A stretch of DNA of 64,000 bases from MED-G105 sp039814575 (GTDB lineage Bacteria; Pseudomonadota; Alphaproteobacteria; Caulobacterales; Parvularculaceae): contig JBCCAY010000017.1 in NCBI GenBank assembly GCA_039814575.1, positions 11,058 through 75,057 of the forward strand, read 5' to 3'. Both the position numbers and the translations under genes were made by a program. This document shows, piece by piece, positions 26,123-34,857 of the stretch. The notes under the pieces are model-generated. The model did no database searches. It was not told the origin of the DNA and was given only the letters and a program-made list of their open reading frames with translations. Position 1 is the first letter of the stretch. Every line of letters begins with the position of its first letter.

Positions 26123-27502
26123 CTATCGGAAAAAGATAGTTTCGTCGCCGCTGAACGCCCACGGCGTCGCAAGATCCGTGCAGGATTGGGCGTCGCTGCG
26201 CGCTTCGATCCGCATTCTGACGCCCGTCTGTGCGCCGTCGCCATTCGTAGCGCCCGCATGGGTGTCCGTCGGTTCTTCAACCCGCAGCAACATCACGCCA
26301 TTAATCCGTGGGCCAATAAAGTTCGCGCGTAAGCCTTCATAGCAATAGGTCTCGCCAGGCTTTGTTAGCGCGAAGGCTGTGTTGACATTGCCTTGGTTTT
26401 GTCCCGCTCCCCGCTTGCGAGCGAAGGAGAGAAAATCGCGCGCGGCTTCTTCGCGGGCTTTCACTTGTTTCGGCGTTAGGTTGACCATTTTCGGCGACAG
26501 CGACGGCAAGCGACCGTGGAGGGCGAAGATCTGCCGTTTCGGATCGATCGTGTCCGGCGCCAGACTAACGGCGCTCACTTTTGAAACGGCGGCGTTTAAG
26601 GCTGCGTCCGTGAACCAGGCGCCTTGCGCGGTTCCGGGCATGTCGAGCACGGCGGTGCGACACGCATTGTCGCCCTTCGCCCGGCGCATGCCGAACGCGT
26701 CGCCAAGGCGCGCCGACCAGGCTTCCGCGATTTTCGGGCTGTAATAATCAAGCGGGCATTGTGCGCGCGCATGATCGTGGGAGAGCGCGGCGACAAGCTC
26801 AGGATCAGCGTTTAAGGCGCGCGCTTTGACGTAAGGATTGGTCTGATAGCGGGCGGGGCGCACGAGGTTTTTCGGCGCGCGACCGCGATCCGAGAGGCCC
26901 ATGTCGAAGCCGTCGGCGCGGCCGATCTCTTCGCCGGCGCGCACGCGGATTTGTGTTTTCACTGCCGTATGGTCGGCGCCGTCGATATTCGTGAAGGCTT
27001 TGACGCCGCCGGCTGCGCGAATGATCGACGGGCTGATGCTGTCGAGATCATCGATGAAGAGACTTACATCCTCGCAAACGGAGAGATAGACGGTCCAGGA
27101 TTGCCCGACGCCCGTTCCGTCGAGATTGCGGCGGATGCGCCGTTCAATGGCGACGATATCGGCTTTGGCCGGCGCGAAAACGCTCGTTTCGCGGCGGTCG
27201 AAGCCGGCCTCGGCGCGCTTGGTGTTGATGCGGATATGCGGCGCCGGCAGCGGTTCTTCCGGCGCGGTGACGCCGCCAAGGGGCGACACCGAGATAACGT
27301 CGTCAATATTGGCGACCGGCGCGGTCAAAACAGAGCCCGCGATCGGACAGGCCCGCGTCGCCATGGCGGTCGGCGTGCGGTCGAAGGCCGAGGCGCCGGC
27401 GGCCGCCATGACGGCGACATCCTTCGACTCACGTGGGTGCAAGACGGTCGCGATTAACGCCGCCGCCACCAGAACCGCCGCTATCTGACGCGTATAATCC
27501 AT
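26123..27502 (-). CDS. Exported protein of unknown function with degenerate LytM-like segment
   Basis: I do not recognise this 459-residue protein. An N-terminal hydrophobic helix (IAAVLVAAALIATVL) suggests a signal anchor. The pattern HIRINTKR, FAPAKADIVAIERR, WTVYLSVCEDV, then VRAGEEIGRADGFDMGL at about residues 90-215 resembles the strand order of M23/LytM peptidase domains, but the zinc-binding HxxxD and HxH are absent, so it would be non-catalytic. The second half, about 225-459, has no motif I can place and contains several cysteines. ATG at 27502 places the hydrophobic helix at the N-terminus; the longer frame from 27553 has no support. A wall-binding or hydrolase-regulating role is a guess. 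Confidence 0.55.
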   Translation of the reverse strand: MDYTRQIAAVLVAAALIATVLHPRESKDVAVMAAAGASAFDRTPTAMATRACPIAGSVLTAPVANIDDVISVSPLGGVTAPEEPLPAPHIRINTKRAEAGFDRRETSVFAPAKADIVAIERRIRRNLDGTGVGQSWTVYLSVCEDVSLFIDDLDSISPSIIRAAGGVKAFTNIDGADHTAVKTQIRVRAGEEIGRADGFDMGLSDRGRAPKNLVRPARYQTNPYVKARALNADPELVAALSHDHARAQCPLDYYSPKIAEAWSARLGDAFGMRRAKGDNACRTAVLDMPGTAQGAWFTDAALNAAVSKVSAVSLAPDTIDPKRQIFALHGRLPSLSPKMVNLTPKQVKAREEAARDFLSFARKRGAGQNQGNVNTAFALTKPGETYCYEGLRANFIGPRINGVMLLRVEEPTDTHAGATNGDGAQTGVRMRIEARSDAQSCTDLATPWAFSGDETIFFR

Positions 27503-27769
27503 GCCCCAAACCCTAACGGGTATCACCCCTGATCGGCGGCCCCCACGCCGCAAAGTCGAATTCTGACGCCAGAATCGCGCCCAGCCGGCCAGCCGTCAAG
27601 GTTTGATCGGGATCTTAACCATAGGTTCCGCGTTTTGCGGACTGCAAGCGGTCCTTGCGGGCCGTTTTTCCACGTTTGAGGGCGTTTTTAAGCGCTCTGG
27701 AAAGTGCGTCAGTGGAATGACGCCCATATCGAGCTGGGCTTTTTGGACGATGTGCAAACCAAGGCTACG

Positions 27770-29239
27770 TCAGCGCCGCCAGAATGCCGGCGATAAGACC
27801 ACGAAGAAAGTGAAGAACTCGAGCCTGCCGAGCAGCATACCGAACGCCATCAGTATCTTCGCGCCGTCCGGGAGGGACTGAAAATTTCCCGATGGACCGA
27901 CGACGGGGCCAAGGCCCGGCCCGACATTCGCGATCGCCGTACCGGCGGCGGAAATCGCCGTTAACGGATCAAGATCGTAAGCGCTCAAAAGGACCGCAAG
28001 CGTCGCGAAGCTCGCGAAATAGACAAAGAAAAAACTGAGCACCGAGACGAAAACATCATCGCCGATGGGGCGTCCATTATAGTGCGCGACGAACACGCCG
28101 CGGGGGTGGGCGAGGCGCCGGGCGTAAAGTTGCAAGGCGGCGATCGCCACTTGGAAGCGGAAGATCTTCAAACCGCACGAGGTCGATCCGGCGCATCCGC
28201 CAATGAACATGAGGCAAAAGAAAAAGCCGATCGCAAACGGTCCCCAGCCGTCATAGGCGGTGGTGGCGTAGCCCGTGCCTGTCAGCACTGAGACGACATT
28301 GAAGAGCGCTAGGCGAAATGCGGTGAACAGATCAATGTTGAAACGATCATAGACGAACACCATCATGAACAGTGTCAGCGTAAAAACGGTCGCGAGGAAA
28401 AACTGCGCCTGGCTGTCGCCGACGAGTTTGCCCGCGTCGCCGCGCAAGATTGCAATCAAAAACAAACCGAAGGGTAGACTGCCGACGATCATAAAGACGC
28501 TGACAATGAGATCGATCGGCGTGTCGGTCGACAGAAACGCTCCAAGCGAGGCGTCCTTCGTGGAGAAGCCTCCTGTGGCGACCGTTGTCATGGCGTGGTT
28601 CGCTGCGTCGAACGCCGACATGCCGAACCCCCATAGGAACATGAAGCAAAGAAAAGTCAGGCTCGCATAGATGATTGAGAGGGAGGCGGAATATTGCGCC
28701 GCGTTGGAGATGAATTTCTCGCTCGTGTCCCACGCTTCGCTTTTGAAGATCTGCATGCCGCCGACCCGCAAGGCCGGCAGGACGGCGAAGGCCATGATGA
28801 TGATGCCGACGCCGCCGAACCATTGCAGCATTGAGCGCCAGATAAGAATGCCGGACGGCGCATCATCGAGGCCGCTGATAACGGTCGAGCCGGTCGTCGT
28901 CAGCCCCGACATCGCTTCAAAGAACGCGTCGGTGAACGAAAGCCCAAGCGGGCCGAAGCGAAACGGCAGCGCCGCGAACACCACAAGCGCCACCCAGCTT
29001 GCGACCGTCAGTAGAAACCCTTGCCGCACAGAGATTGATGCGATCGGCCCCCATCCAGCCGCAGCCATGCCGCCGCCGCTGACAATGGCGATAATCGCTG
29101 AGAGCGCAAAGGCCGCCCACTCTTTACTGTCGGCGGCGTCGTCGGCGAAGGCGTCAAAGGCAAGGGGGATCGCCATGGTGACGCCAAGCGCCGCGACGAG
29201 GGCGCCGGCGACAAGAAATACGGGTCTAAGGTCGATCAT
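27770..29239 (-). CDS. trkH: Trk-type potassium transporter membrane subunit
   Basis: A 489-residue potassium channel-like transporter with four membrane-pore-membrane repeats. The four filter loops are readable: TTTGST, TVATGGFS, LTGTGYA and AIANVGPG. The subunit normally works with a cytoplasmic TrkA NAD/ATP-binding regulator, which is not in the window. Length matches TrkH/TrkG. It is flanked by gaps of over 200 bases and appears monocistronic. The C-terminus ends LEFFTFFVVLSPAFWRR as in typical TrkH proteins. Confidence 0.95.
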   Translation of the reverse strand: MIDLRPVFLVAGALVAALGVTMAIPLAFDAFADDAADSKEWAAFALSAIIAIVSGGGMAAAGWGPIASISVRQGFLLTVASWVALVVFAALPFRFGPLGLSFTDAFFEAMSGLTTTGSTVISGLDDAPSGILIWRSMLQWFGGVGIIIMAFAVLPALRVGGMQIFKSEAWDTSEKFISNAAQYSASLSIIYASLTFLCFMFLWGFGMSAFDAANHAMTTVATGGFSTKDASLGAFLSTDTPIDLIVSVFMIVGSLPFGLFLIAILRGDAGKLVGDSQAQFFLATVFTLTLFMMVFVYDRFNIDLFTAFRLALFNVVSVLTGTGYATTAYDGWGPFAIGFFFCLMFIGGCAGSTSCGLKIFRFQVAIAALQLYARRLAHPRGVFVAHYNGRPIGDDVFVSVLSFFFVYFASFATLAVLLSAYDLDPLTAISAAGTAIANVGPGLGPVVGPSGNFQSLPDGAKILMAFGMLLGRLEFFTFFVVLSPAFWRR

Positions 29240-29489
29240 CGGGGTCAGTCATGGTGTAGGTGACGATGAGCCGGTGCCGATAAGGCGGTGACGATGGGTC
29301 TGTCATAGGCGCTAAGCTGCACCCGCTGTTTCTTGGCGAAGCAAAGATGCGCCGGTGCGCCGAGGTCCTTACCGTGCCCGCACTGGCCTTTAGAAGGTTA
29401 TCAGCTTCCACGCCAGAGCGCGCGTGGTCGGACCGACGCCCATCATCTAGACGCACCGATCGTTCTAGGCGCGCCAGCTTTTAACGAGG

Positions 29490-29936
29490 TTAATGGACGC
29501 GGCGCTGTTCGTGGGGGCTGTCGAGGGAAAAGGCAGGAATTTCCGCTTCAAATGCTTCGCCTTCTGCGGTCTCCATGCCGTAGCGCCCGACCATGACGCC
29601 GGACGGCGTGCCGAGCGGCGCACCGGAGGTGTATTCAAAGCCCTCGCCGGGGCGAATGAGCGGTTGCTCGCCGACGACGCCTTCGCCGCGCACTTCTTCT
29701 GTTTGACCAAGGGCGTCGGTGATCAGCCAGTGGCGCGTTCGCAGACGCACAGGTTCCTGCGAGCCGTTCTCGATCCGCACCGTATAGGCCCATACATAAT
29801 GGTCGTCTTCGGGATCGGATTGATCGTCGAGGTAATGGGGTTCGACCCGGATGCGGATGCCCCGCGTCGTCTGTTCATAGGCGTGGTCGTCGAGGGTTTT
29901 TGTCCCTGCCGATCCAATGTCTAAATCCTCGGTCAT
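29490..29936 (-). CDS. apaG: ApaG family protein
   Basis: A 148-residue protein of the DUF525/ApaG family, an immunoglobulin-like fold linked to cobalt and magnesium homeostasis in enterobacteria. Recognisable segments are YVWAYTVRIEN, VRLRTRHWLITDALG, VRGEGVVGEQPLIRPGE and YTSGAPLGTPSGVMVGRY. The start at 29936 is chosen because GGGAG lies seven bases upstream, whereas the ATG at 29942 is too close to it. About 20 acidic residues precede the core domain. Confidence 0.92.
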   Translation of the reverse strand: MTEDLDIGSAGTKTLDDHAYEQTTRGIRIRVEPHYLDDQSDPEDDHYVWAYTVRIENGSQEPVRLRTRHWLITDALGQTEEVRGEGVVGEQPLIRPGEGFEYTSGAPLGTPSGVMVGRYGMETAEGEAFEAEIPAFSLDSPHEQRRVH

Positions 29937-30220
29937 ACGCATCTCCCTTGCCCTTGCGGCCCTCAACAAGCGACCGTCGAGCAAACAGGGACATAACCTA
30001 TGGTGTAAGCCGCGACATTGCCATAGCCGTCAACCGTGGAGAGTCACGTTGTGTCGTCTTCGCCTTTTTAGGTTTTGGGATTTCGAAGGCGAAATAAACG
30101 TTTGCGGTGCGTTTGGCGACGCCGCCTTTAAAAACGCCTGTCGAACGAGCACCTCGACTTTCGCGTCAAGGGCGCCCGTCGCCTTGACGAAACGCCGCAG
30201 AGCGGGGAGAAGCGCCGGTC
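29937..30220. other. Intergenic region with hairpins upstream of the dCTP deaminase gene
   Basis: No gene seen. Two inverted repeats are visible: TTCGCCTT at 30059-30066 with AAGGCGAA at 30086-30093, and GTCAAGG-type arms spanning 30165-30188, about 30 bases before the deaminase start. Neither is followed by a T-run, so they are not clear terminators; the second could influence translation. Confidence 0.35.
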
Positions 30221-31423
30221 ATGTCGAGCCATCACAAAACCGATCAATTAGGCCCATCTGGCGGTGCAACGGCGTTAACGCGCGGCGCGCCGGCTGGCGG
30301 CGTTTTGCCTGATGCAAGCCTAACGGCGTTGATCAGCGACGGCGCTGTCGTGCCGGCTGCCCGGCGGAGCCCCGTGACCGCAACTGGTGCGCACGCCAGC
30401 CCCGCAGCATTGCAGCCCGCCAGCATGGATCTAAGTCTTGGGCGCAAGGCGTGGCGGGTGCGGGCGTCTTTTTTGCCGCCGCCTGGCCGGTCGGTGCGCG
30501 AACGCCTTAATGACGGGCTCTTCATGCATGAGCTCGACCTCTCCGCCGGCGCCGTCCTGGAACGTGGCTGCGTTTACCTCGTAGAACTTGGGGAAAGCTT
30601 GGCCTTGCCGGAGGGCGTTTCCGCTGTCGCCAACCCTAAAAGCTCCACCGGGCGCATCGACGTCTTTGTCCGTTTAGTGACGGAATGCGCCGCTGGGCGC
30701 CGTGCGGCGTTTGACGAAATTCCCGCCGGCTATCATGGGCCGCTTTATGCAGAAATCAGTCCTCGGACGTTCTCCATACTGGTGCGCGAAGGGTCGCGGT
30801 TGAACCAAATCCGCTTTAAGTCCGGTGCTCCACGTCTTGATGACCAGTATCTCGCAGACCTGCATTCGGTGACGCCGCTTGTTGACGGCGCGGCGGACAT
30901 TGATGGCGGCTTACGGCTTAGCGTTGATCTCAAGCCGTTTTCGAGTGGCGCGCCTATTGGGTGGCGCGCGCGGCGCCATGCGGCGCTGATCAACGTCGAC
31001 GTTCCGGGTGTTCTTGATCCAGAAGCGTACTTCGAGCCGATCCCGGCGCCGTCGGACGGATTCATTATTCTTGACCCGGATGAGTTTTATATTCTCTCGT
31101 CAAAAGAGAGCCTTGTCATCCCGCCGGATTATGCCGGCGAGATGACGCCCATCAGTCCGGGGCTTGGTGAGTTTCGCGTTCATTATGCAGGGTTTTTTGA
31201 CCCCGGCTTCGGCTGGTCCGAGGCGGGCGGCCAGGGCAGCCGCGCCGTTTTGGAAGTGCGCAGTCATGACGCGCCCTTTGTGCTGGAGCATGGGCAATTA
31301 GTGGCGCGGCTTGTCTATGAGCGTATGGCGGCCCGGCCGGCGAAGCTTTACGGGGCGGATCTTGCATCCCATTATCAGGGGCAAGGATTGAAATTGTCGA
31401 AGCACTTCAAGTCGGAGACGTAA
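30221..31423 (+). CDS. dcd: Long-form 2'-deoxycytidine 5'-triphosphate deaminase
   Basis: A 400-residue protein made of two dUTPase-fold halves. The first half contains PKSSTGRIDVFVR, like the KSS motif of dCTP deaminase, and the second contains HYAGFFDPGFG and LVARLVYERM, matching the dCTP deaminase GWIDPGF and final strands. Alphaproteobacteria carry this double-length form instead of the short Dcd. It supplies dUTP for thymidylate synthesis. The first 70 residues are poorly conserved-looking and low in complexity; the true start could be later, as no strong ribosome-binding site decides it. The next gene begins four bases after the stop. Confidence 0.85.
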   Translation: MSSHHKTDQLGPSGGATALTRGAPAGGVLPDASLTALISDGAVVPAARRSPVTATGAHASPAALQPASMDLSLGRKAWRVRASFLPPPGRSVRERLNDGLFMHELDLSAGAVLERGCVYLVELGESLALPEGVSAVANPKSSTGRIDVFVRLVTECAAGRRAAFDEIPAGYHGPLYAEISPRTFSILVREGSRLNQIRFKSGAPRLDDQYLADLHSVTPLVDGAADIDGGLRLSVDLKPFSSGAPIGWRARRHAALINVDVPGVLDPEAYFEPIPAPSDGFIILDPDEFYILSSKESLVIPPDYAGEMTPISPGLGEFRVHYAGFFDPGFGWSEAGGQGSRAVLEVRSHDAPFVLEHGQLVARLVYERMAARPAKLYGADLASHYQGQGLKLSKHFKSET

Positions 31424-31427
31424 CGCG

Positions 31428-31823
31428 ATGGCGATCGCCGCTTTAGTATTGTTGGCGCAAGCTGCGCTATCCGAGCCGCCCGCAGTGCGCACAATTGACC
31501 CCTATGCGGGCTGTGTTTGCGCCGAGGACGCCAAGGAGAGCGACGCTAGTTTTGTCGGCCTCGTCCAAGACGCGCGCGTCAGCCTCGCGCCGGGCGGGCG
31601 CAGCGTCCTGTCGCGCCAGCAAACGATCTTTCAAGTCATTTCATCGGATGACGATGCGATTGACGCGGCGGCGAATGGCGGCGCGCTCCGCGTGTGGCAC
31701 GAAACAGAGCCCGAAGCGTGCGGCGTCACATTTGACTACGGCCGACGTTATCGTATCTCTGTTCGGAGTGCGGATGACGGTTTTGAGACGGATTATTGCT
31801 TGCAGCCGACATTAGTTGATTGA
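31428..31823 (+). CDS. Secreted NTR/TIMP-like small protein
   Basis: A 131-residue protein with a short hydrophobic N-terminus (AALVLLAQAALSE) that looks like a signal peptide. The pattern CVCAEDAKESDASFVGLV, then strands, then CGVTFDYGRRYRISV and a late Cys resembles the netrin/TIMP-like OB fold: CxC at the N-terminus, an F-x-G strand, CG-x-x-F-x-x-G-x-x-Y. Four cysteines could form two disulfides outside the cytoplasm. Function is unknown. It follows the dCTP deaminase by four bases, so it is co-transcribed, though a functional link is not obvious. Confidence 0.6.
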   Translation: MAIAALVLLAQAALSEPPAVRTIDPYAGCVCAEDAKESDASFVGLVQDARVSLAPGGRSVLSRQQTIFQVISSDDDAIDAAANGGALRVWHETEPEACGVTFDYGRRYRISVRSADDGFETDYCLQPTLVD

Positions 31824-31866
31824 GCAGAAGCCAGTTTGCTCGGTAGGCGAAGTGTACGGGCGCCAG

Positions 31867-32526
31867 CTATGATCGTTTGAAGACAATCGAGAAATTGTTC
31901 GCTGGCATTTCCAATACGGCGTCGAGCGTAAGGCCCGCGTTCGCTGCGAGGGGAACGACCTCGCTCTCAAGATCGCGCACGCCCCAACTTGGATCGCGGC
32001 TCTTCAAATTTTCGTCAAAAGCGGCGTTCGACGGCGCGGTATGCGCGCCTTCTCGCATAAAAGGTCCGTAGAGGAAGAGTTTTCCGTCTTTACCGAGAAG
32101 CCGTCCGGCGCCTGCGATGAGCCCCTCCATCGCGGGGCGGGGCGCGATGTGGATCATATTGATTGAGATGACCCCTGCGAAGGGTGCATCGTCTTCGACG
32201 CCCCAGAGGGGTTCGCGCGCATCGATAGCGTGCGGCGGCGCGAGGTTTGCATGGCCTGTCGCGGCGGTCCAAGCGGCGATGGAAGCGCGCGAGGCGGCGT
32301 CTGGATCGCCTGGACGCCAATCAATATCCCGGCATGCCGCGGCGATATGAACCGCGTGCTCGCCCGTGCCGGAGGCGATTTCAAGGACTTTGCCGACCGC
32401 CGGCATATGGGCTTTAAACGCCGCGCGAATGGCTTCGCGATTGCGTGCAACCGACGGCGAATAGAGCTTGTCCGCTTCCGTCGCGCGTGTCTCCAGGGCG
32501 ATCTCTTTGGGCGTTTTATCCGTCAT
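31867..32526 (-). CDS. DUF938 family SAM-dependent methyltransferase-like protein
   Basis: A 219-residue class I methyltransferase-fold protein. The SAM motif is VLEIASGTGEHAVH, followed by IDWRPGDPD and SINMIHIAP, all typical of DUF938. The conserved YSPSVARNREAI near the N-terminus also fits. Substrate unknown. It overlaps the end of the upstream radical SAM gene by 11 bases in the same direction, so the two are translationally coupled and may modify the same molecule. Confidence 0.85.
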   Translation of the reverse strand: MTDKTPKEIALETRATEADKLYSPSVARNREAIRAAFKAHMPAVGKVLEIASGTGEHAVHIAAACRDIDWRPGDPDAASRASIAAWTAATGHANLAPPHAIDAREPLWGVEDDAPFAGVISINMIHIAPRPAMEGLIAGAGRLLGKDGKLFLYGPFMREGAHTAPSNAAFDENLKSRDPSWGVRDLESEVVPLAANAGLTLDAVLEMPANNFSIVFKRS

Positions 32527-33478
32527 CGGAGGGGCTGTTTCCTGAACAAGACGCGCCGCCGAGGACGCAGAAGCGCGAACAATGGGGATGGTTGAGAGCG
32601 ACGGGGGCTGTCGCGGCGCTGAGGGTTTCCCCTAATTCAAAAGCGGGGTCTTCGGTGATCAGCGTGCAGGCGAGTATGGTTGGGGCGTTCGCGCCTTTGC
32701 GTTTCGCCACCATGCGCGCGCTCGCGCACATCATTGCGTCAGGAGACGCGCCCGTCAGTTCCCAGCAGGCGTCGCTGATTTCCGGCGTCGGTGCGCTTTC
32801 GTCCATTTCAGGAAATAAGACGAGTTCAGACGGCCCTGCGTCAAGGTTGAGTTTGTGGTCGGCGAAGAGCTTGGCGAAGCCTGACCGCGCTACGGTCTCA
32901 TCGCCGTCAGTATACGTTATTCGGCCGGCGATCGACACCGCGAAGTCATTGTCGGTTAACCAGCGCACGCCGTCCATCGTTATGTCGAAGGCGCCAGCCC
33001 CACGTTCCCGATCGTGCGCGGTTGCGGTGGAATGATCGAGGCTGACGCGAAGTTTTAGGCGCGCGCCAAATTCGTCTTTTAGCTTCAGAAGCGCGGCTTG
33101 CACAATCGGACGCATCATTGGACGCATGGCGTTCGTCAGGACCAAGACGTCCATGCCGAGCTTTAGCGCCGCTTCGGCCATGGCCGGGGCGTGCGGGTTC
33201 AAAAAAGGCTCGCCGCCGGTGAAGCCAATTTCCCGCGCGCCCATTGCATGGGCCTCCTCCAAAAAGGGGCGGATGTCGGCGAGCGTGATGTAAACGAGCG
33301 CGTCATTCGTCGGTGCGCTTTTGATGTAACAATTAACGCACTCGATATTGCATTGGGTGCCGGTATTCACCCATAGGGTCTCCAACCTCTTAAAGGCGAC
33401 GCGCGCACGCGGCGCGCCGTCAGCGGTGACAGCCGGGTCCGTAAAGGGCCGGCGTGCGTGATTTTCAAAAGGAACCAA
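32516..33478 (-). CDS. Radical SAM protein with C-terminal cysteine cluster
   Basis: A 320-residue radical SAM enzyme. CNIECVNC at about 42-49 is the CxxxCxxC motif binding the 4Fe-4S cluster, and GFTGGEPFLNP is the GGE SAM-binding motif. C-terminal cysteines in CWEL, MMCAS, LACTL and HPHCSRFCVLGGASC suggest an additional iron-sulfur site like SPASM/twitch domains. Such enzymes often modify peptides or small metabolites; no precursor peptide gene is evident nearby. It is the upstream partner of the DUF938 methyltransferase gene with an 11-base overlap. Confidence 0.85.
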   Translation of the reverse strand: MVPFENHARRPFTDPAVTADGAPRARVAFKRLETLWVNTGTQCNIECVNCYIKSAPTNDALVYITLADIRPFLEEAHAMGAREIGFTGGEPFLNPHAPAMAEAALKLGMDVLVLTNAMRPMMRPIVQAALLKLKDEFGARLKLRVSLDHSTATAHDRERGAGAFDITMDGVRWLTDNDFAVSIAGRITYTDGDETVARSGFAKLFADHKLNLDAGPSELVLFPEMDESAPTPEISDACWELTGASPDAMMCASARMVAKRKGANAPTILACTLITEDPAFELGETLSAATAPVALNHPHCSRFCVLGGASCSGNSPSDDG

Positions 33479-33508
33479 AGGCGCTCTCCGTCGAAGCTTG
33501 GAGAGGAC

Positions 33509-33551
33509 AAAAAAAAGCCCGCCGGCGCAATGGGTTAGGGCGCCGGCGGGC
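33509..33551 (-). terminator. Rho-independent terminator
   Basis: A perfect 12-bp stem (33517-33528 paired with 33540-33551, GCCCGCCGGCGC type) with an 11-base loop. On the minus strand it is followed by eight T residues (33509-33516). It lies just downstream of the SYLF-domain gene stop and terminates that leftward transcript before the radical SAM gene. Confidence 0.92.
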
Positions 33552-33574
33552 TGTCACAGTCGCTCAATTTTGCG

Positions 33575-34525
33575 TTAGCGGGCGATGGGTTCGCCCCAGG
33601 CCGCGTCGTCTTCATATTCATGAGCGCCGGCCGCTGAGGGCGCTTGCAATGGCGCGCCTTCTCCGGCGGGCGGTGAATAAGTGCCGCCAGGATAAGGCTC
33701 GCCAGTGACCGGATCGATGTTGGCCGAAGGGTCTAATTGGGCGGCGCCCTGAACCACGCCCTTGTCTAACGCAGCGTCGTCGACGCTAATCGCCGGCGCC
33801 ACCAAGGGCGGGGCGTCGCGATTAGCGAGGCGCCACACGGCGTTCTGCAAGCGGGCCGACGCCGGATTGTACACATCGCCTTTGACGATCACTTCGTTCG
33901 GCGTCACGTCGGCGTCGTAATAAGCTTTGTTCCAGTTACGCCGTGATTTCAGATACGATCCCTCAAGGCTCAGCCCGCCATAAAGGCCGCGCGAGCGCGC
34001 GAAGGCGAGAATGTCCGTGGTCTGCGCTTTCGCGCCGGCGCCGAGCGGACCGGCCGCAATTGAGATGTCGCCGCCGAGTTTAACGCTCGAGGTTAGAAGG
34101 CTCTCCATGCCTTCTTCGGTCATCACGAGAAGGATCAGCTCGGAGGCTTCGCCGCCGGCTTGAAAGCCGAAGGAGAGGGAGCCGACGGTGAGGAAGGTCG
34201 GCTGCGACCAGGTGCCGTCTTTATTGCGCGCGACCATCACCGCGTCGCCCGCAGAGCCGCCAATGATGAACCCGGCGCGAATTTTTTCTGGAATTATCAC
34301 CATTGCCTTGGCGCGGTCGGCTAGGTTCCAAAGGGGCTCAAACGCCGTGTCCGCTGCGAAATAGGCTGTTGTCTCCGCCGCGTCATTGATGAGGTCGATC
34401 GCTTCTTCGCGTCGATCGCCGGCTGCGGCAGGCGTCGCCATGGCGACGCCGAGGGCCAATGTTACGGCGGCGGCGATCCGCCGGAGGGAAAAAGAGGAGT
34501 TCGGTTTCGAGGTCGAAGTCCGCAT
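33575..34525 (-). CDS. Exported SYLF-domain lipid-binding protein (Ysc84-like)
   Basis: A 316-residue protein with a signal peptide (RRIAAAVTLALGVAMATPAAAG) and a SYLF domain at about 60-250. Telling segments are AKAMVIIPEKIRAGFIIGGSAGDAVMVAR, FLTVGSLSFGFQAGGEASELILLVM and LEGSYLKSRRNWNKAYY, which is the usual end of the domain. SYLF proteins bind phosphoinositides in eukaryotes; in bacteria they are envelope proteins of unclear role. The last 70 residues are proline- and alanine-rich. ATG at 34525 has AGGAG eight bases upstream. A strong terminator follows. Confidence 0.87.
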   Translation of the reverse strand: MRTSTSKPNSSFSLRRIAAAVTLALGVAMATPAAAGDRREEAIDLINDAAETTAYFAADTAFEPLWNLADRAKAMVIIPEKIRAGFIIGGSAGDAVMVARNKDGTWSQPTFLTVGSLSFGFQAGGEASELILLVMTEEGMESLLTSSVKLGGDISIAAGPLGAGAKAQTTDILAFARSRGLYGGLSLEGSYLKSRRNWNKAYYDADVTPNEVIVKGDVYNPASARLQNAVWRLANRDAPPLVAPAISVDDAALDKGVVQGAAQLDPSANIDPVTGEPYPGGTYSPPAGEGAPLQAPSAAGAHEYEDDAAWGEPIAR

Positions 34526-34857
34526 AGGGATTGCTCCTATCACAAGGTCTCCCGCGCGCATTACGGCGCGATCAGAAGAGGCGCGAGGAGGCCCCGCGCG
34601 CACGAAGAGAACCAGTCTCGGCCGAGGTCTATTATCGATCCCAAGGCAACTTTTTGGCCTTTGGGATAGCCGGGAATTTGGTCCGATAAAGGCAAATTCG
34701 CCGGTGAAAACGGCGCGAGCATGGCGTCGCGCATGACTATTTGGAGAGGTTTGCCGCGTCCGTCGAGCCCCTAAGGGCCGCGTAGCAACATTAAGCGTTC
34801 GTCATCAAAACGAATTCGTTGCTGTACCTATGGAGGATAGCGGGCGGCCGCTTCGTT
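34526..34857. other. Intergenic region with a hairpin and a 12-bp palindrome
   Basis: No gene seen between the SYLF gene start and the cytochrome c stop. A hairpin with ATCCCAAGGC at 34638-34647 and its near-complement at 34656-34667 (one bulged base) and a perfect palindrome AACGAATTCGTT at 34809-34820 are visible. Both could be regulatory or transcript-end structures; neither has a T-run. Confidence 0.35.

Noticed and set aside
28347..28823. 158-codon ORF inside trkH
   Set aside because: Shadow frame of a well-conserved membrane protein; His/Arg-rich translation typical of an out-of-frame reading.
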